A stretch of 64,000 bases of DNA from Salinilacustrithrix flava (GCF_041228405.1 NZ_CP133888.1:2170001-2234000), one strand, 5' to 3'. Shown: positions 45,033 to 54,743, numbered from the stretch's first letter. Notes: generated by a model not told the origin, from the letters alone. Numbers and translations are program-made.

Positions 45033-47870
45033 CTACAGGTCGGTGAACTCGATCCGCAGCGCGTCGGTCGGCGGGTCGGAGATCTCCGGGTAGCCGCCGG
45101 CCTCGGGGTAGCCCGCCGCGGTGATCGACCCGCCCAGCGTGACCTCGATGTAGTCGGCGAGGGCCTGCTGGTAGGTGACGCCCACCGAGGTGAACTCGTC
45201 GAGGCCGAGGGTGCTGAACGGGTAGCCGTCACCGTCCTGCGCGGGCAGGAAGTTGATGGTCACCAGGCTGAAGCCGTCGGCGAGCGGGGCGCCGTCGGCC
45301 GTGCGGATGTTCGACACCCGGCTCCCGATCGCGGCGTCCCGGTCCACCTCCACCCGCAGGTTGCCGAGCTGGGCGAACTGCCCGGCTGCTGTGTCCGTCG
45401 CGGCGTACCCGTGCTCCAGCAACGTGTCCAGCTGGGCCACGGTGACGTCTTCGATCACCACGACGAAGTTCGAGAACGGCGCGATGTCGAAGGTGTCGAG
45501 GAGGGTGATGTCCCCGGCGCCGATGATCGAGTCGTTCCGGATCCCGCCGCCGTTGGTGAAGGCGACCATCGTGGCGGTCTCGTCCAGACCGAAGCTGGCC
45601 GCCTCGGCCTGGGCCGTGGCGATGAAGGAGTCCGTCAGCAGGTCGCCGACGTTGGTCTCCTGGGTGCGGATGTGGACCCGGGCGCCGTCGAGGGCGACGG
45701 CGCTGGTGCCGATGATCGTCGTGGCCAGGTCCTCCAGGTAGTTGGCCACCGGCTCGACCACGTGCTCGAGGATGAAGGCGTCCCGGGCCACGGCGTCGGG
45801 CATGCTGTCGCCGGCGACCCGCACCATGCGGGAGAGCCGCTCGTCGACGCCGAGCAGGTCACCCGAAGCATCGAAGCGGGTCACGAGGCGGCCCACGTAC
45901 TTGTAGTTGCCGGACGTGGTGACGACCGGGACGTCCGAGCCGGGGGCGTAGGTCGGGTAGCTGGTGGCCACCGCCGTCTCGTCGCCGGGCACCAGCAGCT
46001 CGCCGGGGGTGGCCAGCACCTCGTCGCCGCCGCCGGCGACCACGATGTCGACGTCGTCGAGCAGCGGCACCAGCTCGGTGTCGTTCTGCAGGTCCTGGAG
46101 GTGGCTGATCACGACGATGATGTCGGCGCCGTCGTCGGCGATGAGGGCGTCGGCCTCGTCGTTGATGATGTCGGCGACCGCGGGCACGTCGGTCGTGCCG
46201 TCGGCGGCGACGCCGCTGATCACGATGTCCGGTCCCGGTGAGCTGATCTGGCGCAGGTTCGGCGGGGTGATGCCGATCACACCGATCGTGTGGCCGCCGA
46301 GCTCGACGGTGGTCGACGGTGCGACCTTGCCGGCATCGACCTGGGCCTGGATGTCGGGCTGGGCCGAGAAGTCGAGGTTGGCTGACAGGAACACGGCGTC
46401 GTCGGTGTCCTCGAGGCCCTCGATGAGGTCGGCGGTGACCTCGGGACCGAAGTCGAAGTCGTGGTTGCCGAGGTCGATGGCGTCGTAGTTCAGGTAGTCC
46501 AGGAGGATGGAGTCGTAGAACGGGACGCCGTGGTCCTGGCTGGCGTTGAACTCGGGACCGGCGAGGAAGTTGTCGCCGGAGGTCACCCGCAGCACGGCGC
46601 TGTCGGCGCAGTCGTCGCGGTCCAGCTGGCCACGCGCGACCTCGGTGAGGAACCGGGTGGCGAACCGGTCGGCTCCACCGAAGGACTCGAGGCCTGATCC
46701 GGCGTCGAGCACCTGGGACTCACCGTCGTTGTTGTGCAGGACGGTGAGGCACAGGTCGGCAGCGGGCAGCGCCGGGTCGGCCACCAGGGCCTCGACTGCG
46801 TCGAGGCCGGCCGGGGTGATGGCGGCGGTGCCGCCGACGACCACGACGTCGGTGAGCAGGTCCCAGCTGGCCGGGATGCGGGCGGCGCTGGCCGCGCCGG
46901 ACACATCCGGCGGCACCAGCAGGGCGGGCGCCGCGGCATCGGCGGCGGCCGGACCCATGGCCAGGGCGTCGGGGAACCGTGCACCGGTGGCGAGCCACTT
47001 GGCGGTCGGGTCCATGCCCCGGGTGACGGACTCGTCGTAGACGGCGCCGCTGGTGGCGTAGCGGTCGGCGCCGGCGAGGCGACGCACGCTCGGGCCGTCC
47101 TCGCCGTCCTCACCCGTCAGCTGGGCCTCCACCTCCGTGGAGATCGCCGCCGTACCACCGACGAGCACGAGCTCGTCCGGATCGAGGATGGTGAGCGCGC
47201 CCTCGATCGCGGCGGGGACCTCGTCGGTGGCGACCGGGATGATCGGTGCACCGAGGAACGTGGCGTAGGCGCCGACGCTCACCGCGTCGGGCCAGGCCCG
47301 CCGGGGGTCGGTGTCGTAGCCCTCGACCACGAAGATGGTCCCGCCGGTGTCGCCCTGGACGACCACGCCGGCGACGGCGGATGCCGTGTCGAAGCGCGTG
47401 GCGCCGTCGTAGCGCACGACGTCGAGGCCGGCGCCGGTGAGGGTGGCCTCGGCGGCGGCGGAGATGGCCGCGGTGCCGCCGAGGAGGTGCACGGTGCCGG
47501 CACCGAGGCGCTCGATCTCGGCGAGCACGCTCGCCGGGACGTCGGCCGTGGGGGTCAGGAGCACCGGCGCGTCGAGCAGGCCGGCCAGCGGCGCGCCGCT
47601 GAGCGCGTCGGCGGGGTCGTCGCTGCGGGCGAGCACGACCGACCCGGCGGCGTCGAAGGCGTGCATCGACACCTGGACCGCGGTGGCGATCCGGTCGGCA
47701 CCGCCGACGCGGGTGACGTCCACGGGCAACGGCAACGTCGCGGCGGGCAGGGCCGGATCGTCGGGCACGTCGAGGACGTGTTCGGCGGAGGCCGGGATGG
47801 GGAGGAGGAAGGTGGCGGCGGCGACAGCCGCCAGCGCACCTCCCAGTCGGGTTCGTGCCGTGCGTGTCAT
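45033..47870 (-). CDS. Cell-wall-anchored 5'-nucleotidase/2',3'-cyclic phosphodiesterase family protein
   Basis: A 945-residue exported protein. A signal peptide (charged start, LAAVAAATFLLPIPASA) leads to three cell-wall-binding repeat 2 units (VTRVGGADRIATA, VVRYDGATRFDTA, VRRLAGADRYATS), covering roughly residues 50-390. A 5'-nucleotidase domain follows: LHNNDGES, GDNFLAG, LGNHDFDFG, VVISHLQ, then the C-terminal substrate domain with FTNGGGIRNDS. The first metal motif reads HNND instead of the usual HTND. It would dephosphorylate nucleotides outside the cell. GAGGAG lies 5 nt before ATG 47870. Confidence 0.9.
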   Translation of the reverse strand: MTRTARTRLGGALAAVAAATFLLPIPASAEHVLDVPDDPALPAATLPLPVDVTRVGGADRIATAVQVSMHAFDAAGSVVLARSDDPADALSGAPLAGLLDAPVLLTPTADVPASVLAEIERLGAGTVHLLGGTAAISAAAEATLTGAGLDVVRYDGATRFDTASAVAGVVVQGDTGGTIFVVEGYDTDPRRAWPDAVSVGAYATFLGAPIIPVATDEVPAAIEGALTILDPDELVLVGGTAAISTEVEAQLTGEDGEDGPSVRRLAGADRYATSGAVYDESVTRGMDPTAKWLATGARFPDALAMGPAAADAAAPALLVPPDVSGAASAARIPASWDLLTDVVVVGGTAAITPAGLDAVEALVADPALPAADLCLTVLHNNDGESQVLDAGSGLESFGGADRFATRFLTEVARGQLDRDDCADSAVLRVTSGDNFLAGPEFNASQDHGVPFYDSILLDYLNYDAIDLGNHDFDFGPEVTADLIEGLEDTDDAVFLSANLDFSAQPDIQAQVDAGKVAPSTTVELGGHTIGVIGITPPNLRQISSPGPDIVISGVAADGTTDVPAVADIINDEADALIADDGADIIVVISHLQDLQNDTELVPLLDDVDIVVAGGGDEVLATPGELLVPGDETAVATSYPTYAPGSDVPVVTTSGNYKYVGRLVTRFDASGDLLGVDERLSRMVRVAGDSMPDAVARDAFILEHVVEPVANYLEDLATTIIGTSAVALDGARVHIRTQETNVGDLLTDSFIATAQAEAASFGLDETATMVAFTNGGGIRNDSIIGAGDITLLDTFDIAPFSNFVVVIEDVTVAQLDTLLEHGYAATDTAAGQFAQLGNLRVEVDRDAAIGSRVSNIRTADGAPLADGFSLVTINFLPAQDGDGYPFSTLGLDEFTSVGVTYQQALADYIEVTLGGSITAAGYPEAGGYPEISDPPTDALRIEFTDL

Positions 47871-48025
47871 GGCTGCTCCTCGAGCGCTCGGTCCCCCGAC
47901 GGTCGCCGCGGGTCCCGGTGGGATCATCGCCCATCGGATCACGTCGTGGTGACGAGAACGTTGCGGCGACGCCGACTCCGGATGGCCGTGCGGCGTCGAT
48001 CCGGGCCGTCGGGTGCAGGGCGCGG

Positions 48026-48928
48026 TCAGAGGTGCGCGATGCGTGGGGTGCGCACGCCGGGGCCGAAGCGCTGGACGCGGTGCCCGCTCAGGCGGATGAG
48101 CCGCTCGACCCTCCCACGCTGGCCGACCCAGCGATCGACCAGCGCCAGCATCTCCTGGTCCGATCCGCGAGCCCGTCCGGTGAAGAACGAGCACACCGCG
48201 TGGCTGATCCAGTAGTCGCCGACGACGATGGCGTCCGGGTCGCCGAGCGCGACCCGGGCCACCCCGTTCACCGTCCAGGGGCCGAGGCCGGGGACCGCTC
48301 GCATCCGGCCGTAGGCCTGGGGGAGGGGGAGGTCGACGACCTCGGCGAGGCGTCGGGCTTCGCGGCACACCGCCACCACCGTCCGGGCGCGGCCCCGCTC
48401 GACGCCCCGCTCGTGGAACCACCAGGTCGGCATCTCGGCGAGCCGCTCCGGGTCGGGCGGGAGGAGGAGGTCCAGCGGTCCGGGGGCAGGGCCGCCGAGC
48501 TCGCGGCACATGGCGTTCCACGAGCGGGCCGCCTCGGTGGCCAGCACCCGCTGCCCGAGCCCCCGGGCCAGCAGCCCGTCGACGACGAGACCCGTGGGGG
48601 CGTGGCGCATCCCCGGTCGGCGGCGGTTGGTCTCGTCCAGGACGGGATGGCCGAAGTGCAGCTCGCGGGGGTCGTCGTGGCGGGCGGCCAGCCGATCGAG
48701 CCGCGCGACCATCCACTCGGCACCCGGGCCCCAGGCGTCGAGCTCGAGGCGCTCGTCAACGGTCCGGGCGCGGACGGCCACCGGCCCCTCGGGGGTCCGG
48801 CCGGCCAGGTCCACCCGGGTGCGGTCACCACGCCAGGTCGGGTCGGAGGCGGTGCCGAGGCAGGGCATCGACAGCCCGACGTCGTAGGGGCCGTCGAGCC
48901 CGACGGTGCCGTGGGCGTCGGGGCTCAT
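48026..48928 (-). CDS. AlkA-like DNA-3-methyladenine glycosylase (HhH-GPD)
   Basis: A 300-residue base-excision repair glycosylase. The helix-hairpin-helix and Gly/Pro-Asp signature is VPGLGPWTVNGVARVALGD, with the catalytic Asp in VVGDYW. An N-terminal domain of about 110 residues matches the AlkA layout. It would excise alkylated purines. TACCGT lies 9 nt before the ATG. The 155 bp between it and the nucleotidase gene probably hold the latter's promoter but no clear motif. Confidence 0.85.
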   Translation of the reverse strand: MSPDAHGTVGLDGPYDVGLSMPCLGTASDPTWRGDRTRVDLAGRTPEGPVAVRARTVDERLELDAWGPGAEWMVARLDRLAARHDDPRELHFGHPVLDETNRRRPGMRHAPTGLVVDGLLARGLGQRVLATEAARSWNAMCRELGGPAPGPLDLLLPPDPERLAEMPTWWFHERGVERGRARTVVAVCREARRLAEVVDLPLPQAYGRMRAVPGLGPWTVNGVARVALGDPDAIVVGDYWISHAVCSFFTGRARGSDQEMLALVDRWVGQRGRVERLIRLSGHRVQRFGPGVRTPRIAHL

Positions 48929-48937
48929 GCAGACGCG

Positions 48938-48943
48938 ACGGTA
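48938..48943 (-). promoter_or_regulatory. Leaderless-type -10 element of AlkA-like gene
   Basis: TACCGT on the minus strand, 9 nt before ATG 48928, at the upper end of the spacing range seen in the window. Confidence 0.45.
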
Positions 48944-48967
48944 GCGGGGCGCGTTAGAACGTCTGCC

Positions 48968-49411
48968 ATGGCCGACGAAGCGACCGCATCCGCCACCACC
49001 CACGTCGACGCGACAGCCGAGGAGGTGTTCGACTTCGTCCGTCGACCCGCCAACCACGCCGAGATCAGCGGCGACGGCAGCGTCAAGGGCACCCGGCACG
49101 GGGCCGAGGTGCTCGCCGCCGAGGGCGACACGTTCGGCATGTCGATGAAGATGTACGGCCTGCCGTACCGGATCACCAACACGGTGGTGGAGTACGAGGA
49201 GGGGCGGCGCATCGCCTGGTGCCACCCGGGCAAGCACCGCTGGCGCTGGGAGGTCGAGCCGGTAGCCACCGGCGGCTGCACCGTCACCGAGACCTTCGAC
49301 ATGTCCACGTCACCGCTCAAGCCGGTGCTGAAGCTCATGGGCTTCCCGGCCAAGCACCAGCCCAACGTCGAGCGCAGCGTCGTCAACGTGGCCAAGCACT
49401 TCGAGACCTGA
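48968..49411 (+). CDS. SRPBCC family protein (polyketide cyclase/dehydrase-like)
   Basis: A 147-residue START-like fold protein. HVDATAEEVFDFVRRPANHAEISGDGSV is the typical opening of actinobacterial SRPBCC proteins; the strands IAWCHPGKHRWRWEVEP and VTETFDMSTSPL follow. Binds a hydrophobic ligand; function unknown. TAGAAC stands 7 nt before the ATG, imperfect for the leaderless hexamer. The stop is followed by palindrome copy B and the convergent valS. Confidence 0.85.
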   Translation: MADEATASATTHVDATAEEVFDFVRRPANHAEISGDGSVKGTRHGAEVLAAEGDTFGMSMKMYGLPYRITNTVVEYEEGRRIAWCHPGKHRWRWEVEPVATGGCTVTETFDMSTSPLKPVLKLMGFPAKHQPNVERSVVNVAKHFET

Positions 49412-49422
49412 CCCAACCCGTT

Positions 49423-49462
49423 CTGGCAGCCGTCACGGAACGCGTTCCGCAGCTGCTGCCAG
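49423..49462. repeat. 40-bp palindromic element, copy B (probable bidirectional terminator)
   Basis: Same GGAACGCGTTCC core and CTGGCAG/CTGCCAG ends as copy A, but the left arm has four changes, so the palindrome is less perfect. It starts 11 bp after the SRPBCC stop and ends 4 bp before the valS stop: the same convergent placement as copy A. Confidence 0.7.
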
Positions 49463-49466
49463 AAGC

Positions 49467-52076
49467 TCAGGTGTCGGCGAGGGTGGTGTCGACGGTGAGG
49501 GACGCGCCCTCGGCGGTCTGCAGCTGCTGGACCTTGCCGGCGTCGGCGACGTCGGCCCGGACCCGCTCGAACGCGGCGAGGCGCTCGGGGGTGTCGGTGA
49601 CGGTGGCCGTGGTGATCTCGGTGCGCATGGAGACCTTGGCGTCGGACTTGGCCTTGCGCAGCAGCGACAGCACCTCGCCGGCGACGGTGAGGGCCAGGGC
49701 GGCGTCGGGGTCGGCGCCGCCGGCGGCCGCCCGCAGGTCGTCGGCCACGGGCCAGGGCGAGCGGTGGATCGAGCCGTCCCGCCACCAGGACCAGACCTCT
49801 TCGGTCGTGTAGGCGAGGAACGGGGCGAACAGCTTCAGCAGCGTCTCGAGCGCGAGGCGCAGGGCGACCTTGGCCGAGTCGGCCGCGGCGTCCGAACCGT
49901 CCGCAGGGCCGTAGGCCCGGCCCTTGACCAGCTCGAGGTAGTCGTCGGTGAAGGTCCAGAAGTAGGTCTCGGTCCGCTCGAGGGCCCGGGCGTAGTCGTA
50001 GTCGTCGAACACCCGGGTGGCCTCGTCGACCAGGTCGGCCAGGCCGAGCAGCATGGCCCGGTCGAGCGGCTCGGTGACGGTGGCTCCGGGCGATGCCTCA
50101 CCCTGCAGCAGGGCGAACTTGGAGGCGTTCAGCAACTTGATGGCCAGCCGGCGGCCGATCTTCATCTGCCCCTGGTCGTTGGCGACGTCGCGGCCCGGCC
50201 CGCCGCCGCAGGCCCAGTAGCGCACGGCGTCGGCGCCGAACATCTCGAGCAGCTGGAACGGGCCGACCTCGGCGTTGTCCTTGGACTTCGACAGCTTCTT
50301 GCGGTCGGGATCGACCACGAAGCCGGAGATGGCGGCGTGGCGGAACGGCAGGTCGTCGAACAGCTCGTGGGCCTTGACGACGGTGGAGAACAGCCAGGTG
50401 CGGATGATGTCGTGGGCCTGGGGTCGCAGGTCCATGGGGTACACCCGCTCGAACAGGTCGGGGTCCTCCTCCCACTTCGACGCGATCTGGGGCGACATCG
50501 ACGACGTGTTCCACGTGTCCATGACGTCGGGGTCGGCCGCGAAGCCACCGGGCTGGTTGCGCTGGGCCTCGTCGTAGCCGGGCGGGACCATGGTGGTGGG
50601 ATCGACCGGGAGCATGTCCTCGGTGGCGACGATGGGGGAGAGGTAGTCGACCAGGCCCTCGTCGTCGATCGGGTACCAGATCGGGAACGGCACGCCGAAG
50701 AAGCGCTGGCGGGTGATGTTCCAGTCGCCCTGCAGGCCCTTGGCCCAGTCCTCGAAGCGCACCCGCATGTACTCCGGGTGGAAGGCGAGGCCCTTGGCCC
50801 GGTCGATGATCTCCTCGGCCGGTGGGTAGCGGATGAACCACTGGTTGGAGGTGACGATCTCGAGGGGCTTCTTGCCGTTCTCCCAGAACTTCACCGGGTG
50901 GGTGATGGGTCGGGGCTCGCCCTCCATCGCACCTGACTCCGACAGCAGCGCGACGATGTTCTTCTGGGCGGTGAAGACCGTCTTGCCGGCCACCTCGGCG
51001 TAGGCCTCGTTGGCGGCGACCGGATCGGTGGAGACCCAGACGTCGTCCTCGTGCTCGGGCGAGCCGGACCACGTCAGGTCGCGCTCGAAGCGCCCGTCGT
51101 GGCGGATGACGGCGCGGATGGGCAGCCCGAGCTCGCGCCACCAGATCACGTCGGTGGTGTCACCGAAGGTGCAGATCATGGCGATGCCCGTGCCCTTGTC
51201 GGGCTGGGCGAGCTCGTGGGCCAGGATCGGGACCTCGACGCCGAAGAGCGGCGTGACCGCCGTGCGCCCGAACAGCGGCTGGTACCGCTCATCGTCGGGG
51301 TGGGCGACCATGGCGACGCACGCCGGCAGCAGCTCGGGGCGGGTCGTGTCGATCCAGACGACGTCGCCGTGGGGGCCACCGCCACCCGGCAGGCCGAACG
51401 CGAGCTTGTGGTAGGCGCCGGGGACCTCGCGGTCCTCCAGCTCGGCCTGGGCGACCGCGGTCTGCATGTCGACGTCCCACAGCGTCGGCGCACCCGAGCG
51501 GTAGGCGACGTCCTCGTCGAACAGGCGGAGGAACGCCTTCTGGGAGATGCGGCTCGCGACCGGGCCGATCGTGGTGTAGGTCTGCTCCCAGTCGACGGAC
51601 AGGCCGACCGTGGCCCACAGCCGGTGGTACTCGTCCTCCATCTCCTGGACGACCTGCTCGCACAGCTCGACGAAGTTCGGGCGCGAGATGCGCACCGGGT
51701 CCTTCGGGAGCTTGCCCTTGGCGTCGGGCTGGGGCGGGGTGAAGTCGGGGTCGTAGGGCAGGGTCGGGTCGCAGAGCGTCGCGGTGAGCATCTGCACCCG
51801 GCGCTCCACGTTCAGGCCGTTGTCGTCCCAGCCCATGGGGTAGAAGACCTCACGCCCCCGCATGCGCTGGTACCGGGCCAGCGTGTCGGTGTGGGTGTAG
51901 GACATCACGTGGCCGATGTGCAGCGAACCGGACACGGTCGGGGGCGGGGTGTCGATGGAGTACACCTCGTCGCGGGTCTTGGACCGGTCGAAGCGGTAGG
52001 TGCCCTGCTCGTCCCAGATCGCCTGCCACTTGGCCTCGAGCCCGTCGATGGTCGGCTTGTCGGGGATGCTGCTCAC
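49467..52076 (-). CDS. valS: Valyl-tRNA synthetase
   Basis: An 869-residue class I synthetase. The HIGH motif is in GSLHIGHVMSY, the KMSKS equivalent is KKLSKSK, and an editing CP1 domain lies between. The C-terminus lacks the long coiled coil of the E. coli type, as in other short bacterial valyl enzymes. GTG 52076 is chosen because TACCCT lies 8 nt upstream; an in-frame ATG 45 bp further lacks this. A cyclase-domain gene lies upstream on the same strand, 48 bp away. Confidence 0.95.
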   Translation of the reverse strand: MSSIPDKPTIDGLEAKWQAIWDEQGTYRFDRSKTRDEVYSIDTPPPTVSGSLHIGHVMSYTHTDTLARYQRMRGREVFYPMGWDDNGLNVERRVQMLTATLCDPTLPYDPDFTPPQPDAKGKLPKDPVRISRPNFVELCEQVVQEMEDEYHRLWATVGLSVDWEQTYTTIGPVASRISQKAFLRLFDEDVAYRSGAPTLWDVDMQTAVAQAELEDREVPGAYHKLAFGLPGGGGPHGDVVWIDTTRPELLPACVAMVAHPDDERYQPLFGRTAVTPLFGVEVPILAHELAQPDKGTGIAMICTFGDTTDVIWWRELGLPIRAVIRHDGRFERDLTWSGSPEHEDDVWVSTDPVAANEAYAEVAGKTVFTAQKNIVALLSESGAMEGEPRPITHPVKFWENGKKPLEIVTSNQWFIRYPPAEEIIDRAKGLAFHPEYMRVRFEDWAKGLQGDWNITRQRFFGVPFPIWYPIDDEGLVDYLSPIVATEDMLPVDPTTMVPPGYDEAQRNQPGGFAADPDVMDTWNTSSMSPQIASKWEEDPDLFERVYPMDLRPQAHDIIRTWLFSTVVKAHELFDDLPFRHAAISGFVVDPDRKKLSKSKDNAEVGPFQLLEMFGADAVRYWACGGGPGRDVANDQGQMKIGRRLAIKLLNASKFALLQGEASPGATVTEPLDRAMLLGLADLVDEATRVFDDYDYARALERTETYFWTFTDDYLELVKGRAYGPADGSDAAADSAKVALRLALETLLKLFAPFLAYTTEEVWSWWRDGSIHRSPWPVADDLRAAAGGADPDAALALTVAGEVLSLLRKAKSDAKVSMRTEITTATVTDTPERLAAFERVRADVADAGKVQQLQTAEGASLTVDTTLADT

Positions 52077-52084
52077 GGGCGCCG

Positions 52085-52090
52085 AGGGTA
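52085..52090 (-). promoter_or_regulatory. Leaderless -10 element of valS
   Basis: TACCCT on the minus strand, 8 nt before GTG 52076. Confidence 0.5.
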
Positions 52091-52124
52091 CCGGCGGCCT
52101 CTCGATCCTCCCGAAACACAAACC

Positions 52125-53291
52125 TCAGCTCGCGGACCACTCCAGCGGGTGCACGAGCCACTCCCCGCTCAGGCCCTTGAGGGGGACGTGGCGTCCCGCC
52201 CCGAAGCACAGGTCCCCGCCGGCGTCGGCCAGCTGCTTGGTGAGCGCAGAGGCGAGGACCTCGTCGGGTCCGGCCAGGTCGCTGATGCGGGATGCGAGCA
52301 CGACGTTGCGGCCGTGGAGGTCGCCGTCGTCGGCGACGACCTCGCCGGAGTGCACGCCGATCCGGACGTGGAGCGGGTGCTCCGGGTGGGACCGGCGGTG
52401 GTCCTCCAGGGCCCGCTGGATCCCGATGGCGGCGAGCAGGGCGCGCCGGGCCGAACGGAACGCCACCATGAACCCGTCGCCCTGGTTCTTGACCTCGTCG
52501 CCTCCGTGGCGGCTGATCTCGTCCCGGACCAGGGTGTTGTGCTCGCGCAGCAGCTCGGACCAGCGCTGGTCGCCGAGGCGCTCGGCGAGGACCGTCGACC
52601 CGACGATGTCGGTGAACAGGAGCGTGAAGGTGTCGCCGGCCGCGACGGGTTGCTCCAGGCGCGGTGTGGGGGTGCGGTCGGCCTGCCGAGCGGCCTTCTC
52701 ACGCGCCTTGCGGTGGCGCACCTCGACCGCACCCCACATGCCGTGGCCGACGACCCGCAGCATGGGCCGCTGGTCGCGGTGGGGTCCGGTGCGGTTCTCG
52801 AGCGCTCCCATCAGCACGAAGCCCTCCACCTGCACCGGGACCCCTTCCGGCACCAGGATCTCGACGGCACCCATCAGCGCGAAGGCACGGATGGTGGTGA
52901 CCTCGGTGGTCAGCGCGGCGTCGTACAGGTCGAGCTCGACGCCGCCCATCACCGCCACCGCGGACAGCTCGGCGCCGACCGTCCAGCGCCCCTTGCGCTC
53001 GGCGCCACCCATCACCGCGACGACCCGTTGGGATCGGGGTGGTGCGGCCGGCGCTGCCGCGAGGCCGGTCGAAGCGGGAGCAGGCCGGTCGGGCCTCCCG
53101 AGATCAGCCACCACCGCCCGCAGGTCGGCGACCGTGGTGGCGGCGTAGGTCGCACCGGCCCGATCGGCGAACTCGTCCAGCGTCACCCGGCCGTCGCCGA
53201 CCGCGTCGCGCAGCGCGGCGATGGTCGCCTCACGCTCCGCGTCGCCGACTCGCAGCGCACCGTCATCTCCCTGCTGCACCTCGTCGTCCAC
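52125..53291 (-). CDS. DUF1707-LiaF-like-class III nucleotidyl cyclase fusion
   Basis: A 388-residue protein with three parts. Residues about 10-60 match DUF1707 (LRVGDAEREATIAALRDAVG, RVTLDEFADRAG). Residues about 85-185 are a LiaF/cell-wall-response-like beta repeat (VVAVMGGAERKG, AVMGGVELDL, FALMGAVEILVPEG, VLMGALENR). The C-terminal half is a class III cyclase domain: LLFTDIVGSTVLAERLGD, GGDEVKNQGDGFMVAF, GVHSGEV and NVVLASRI. Metal-binding Asp residues are present. No membrane helix is visible. Likely makes cAMP or cGMP in response to envelope or stress cues; inference. The GTG start has GGGGGGA upstream. Confidence 0.82.
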   Translation of the reverse strand: MDDEVQQGDDGALRVGDAEREATIAALRDAVGDGRVTLDEFADRAGATYAATTVADLRAVVADLGRPDRPAPASTGLAAAPAAPPRSQRVVAVMGGAERKGRWTVGAELSAVAVMGGVELDLYDAALTTEVTTIRAFALMGAVEILVPEGVPVQVEGFVLMGALENRTGPHRDQRPMLRVVGHGMWGAVEVRHRKAREKAARQADRTPTPRLEQPVAAGDTFTLLFTDIVGSTVLAERLGDQRWSELLREHNTLVRDEISRHGGDEVKNQGDGFMVAFRSARRALLAAIGIQRALEDHRRSHPEHPLHVRIGVHSGEVVADDGDLHGRNVVLASRISDLAGPDEVLASALTKQLADAGGDLCFGAGRHVPLKGLSGEWLVHPLEWSAS

Positions 53292-53395
53292 CGGTCCCCC
53301 CGAACATCGTGGTCGAACGGCCCATCGGCCGTGCGTGCAGTCTGGCCCAACCGGGCGCGGGCCGCTTCTCCCTGGGTCGGGCGACGGGGCGTCGG

Positions 53396-53401
53396 TACCC
53401 T
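53396..53401 (+). promoter_or_regulatory. Leaderless -10 element of cysS
   Basis: TACCCT with 7 nt to GTG 53409. Confidence 0.55.
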
Positions 53402-53408
53402 CGGCCCC

Positions 53409-54743
53409 GTGCTGCACCTGTTCGACACCGCACGCGGGGCCGTCGTCCCGTTCGAGCCCTCCACGCCGGGGAAGGTCTCGATCTACGCGTGCGGGCCGAC
53501 GGTGTACGGGCCGCCGCACCTCGGCCACGGCCGCAACCAGGTCTCCTACGACCTGCTGCGCCGCTACCTGGCGTGGTCCGGCTTCGAGGTCACCTTCGTG
53601 TCGAACATCACCGACATCGACGACAAGATCATCGAGCGCGCCCGGAACGAGGAGCGACCCTGGCAGGACATCACCCGGCGCTGCGAGGACGTCTGGTTCC
53701 AGGGCATGGACCGCCTCGGCATCCTGCGCCCCGACCACACCCCGCACGCCACCGGCTACGTCGACGAGATGGTCGCGCTGATCCAGCGCTTGGTCGATCG
53801 CGACGTCGCCTACGCCACCTCCGACGGCGTGTACCTCGACGTGTCCCAGGTCGAGGGCTACGGTCTGCTCGCCCACGGCGAGCTCGACCAGCTGCGCAGC
53901 GGCGCCCGCATCGAGGCCAACGAGGAGAAGCGCTCGCCCCTCGACTTCGCGCTCTGGAAGCTGGCCAAGCCCGGTGAGCCGTCCTGGCCCGCACCCTTCG
54001 GCGACGGCCGGCCCGGCTGGCACACCGAGTGCGTGGTGATGAGCCTGGACCTCCTCGGCGAGGGCTTCGACATCCACGCCGGCGGCAACGACCTGCAGTT
54101 CCCGCACCACGAGAACGAGCGCGCCCAGGCCGTGGCCGAGGGCAAGCGCTTCGCCAACCTGTGGTTCCACCACGGGATGGTCGAGATCGACGGCGAGAAG
54201 ATGTCCAAGTCACTGGGCAACGTCTCCAACCTGCTCGACCTCATGGACGCCTACGACCCCCGGGCCTTCCGCCTGCTGGTCCTGCGCGCCCACTACCGCT
54301 CGCCCATCGACGTGAGCGACGATTCGATGCGCGATGCGGAGGCGGCGATCGCCCGCCTCGACGGGTTCGCCCGTCGCTTCGCCGGCCGCGTGGACGGCGT
54401 CGACGCCGACCCGGCGAGCATCGAGCGCTTCCGCACGGCCATGGACGACGACCTCAAGACGCCGACCGCCGTCGCCACCCTCTTCGACGCCGTGAACCGG
54501 GCCAACAAGGACGACGACCTCGAGGCGGCTGCGGCGGCGTTCGAGATCGCCGGTGTGCTCGGCCTCGAGCTGCGGGGGGAGGCGGCGTCGGTGCCCGACG
54601 AGGTCCTGGCCCGTGCCCGGGATCGCGACGAGGCCCGAGCGGCCAAGGACTGGGCCGCGGCCGATCAGATCCGGGACGAGCTCACGGCCGCCGGATGGGT
54701 CGTGGAGGACACCGCCGACGGCACCACGGTGCGGCCCGGCTGA
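53409..54743 (+). CDS. cysS: Cysteinyl-tRNA synthetase
   Basis: A 444-residue class I synthetase. ACGPTVYGPPHLGHGRN carries the zinc cysteine and HIGH-like motif; SPLDFALWK, GWHTECVVMS and KMSKSLGN are typical of CysS. MshC, the mycothiol ligase paralogue, is ruled less likely because the sequence has the full C-terminal anticodon-binding part (SIERFRTAMDDDLKTPTA) and the KMSKSLGN form. GTG 53409 is set by the upstream TACCCT. Confidence 0.92.
   Translation: MLHLFDTARGAVVPFEPSTPGKVSIYACGPTVYGPPHLGHGRNQVSYDLLRRYLAWSGFEVTFVSNITDIDDKIIERARNEERPWQDITRRCEDVWFQGMDRLGILRPDHTPHATGYVDEMVALIQRLVDRDVAYATSDGVYLDVSQVEGYGLLAHGELDQLRSGARIEANEEKRSPLDFALWKLAKPGEPSWPAPFGDGRPGWHTECVVMSLDLLGEGFDIHAGGNDLQFPHHENERAQAVAEGKRFANLWFHHGMVEIDGEKMSKSLGNVSNLLDLMDAYDPRAFRLLVLRAHYRSPIDVSDDSMRDAEAAIARLDGFARRFAGRVDGVDADPASIERFRTAMDDDLKTPTAVATLFDAVNRANKDDDLEAAAAAFEIAGVLGLELRGEAASVPDEVLARARDRDEARAAKDWAAADQIRDELTAAGWVVEDTADGTTVRPG

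Noticed and set aside
53409..54743. MshC (mycothiol ligase) identity for the CysS-like gene
   Set aside because: Full C-terminal region, length and KMSKSLGN favour a true cysteinyl-tRNA synthetase.
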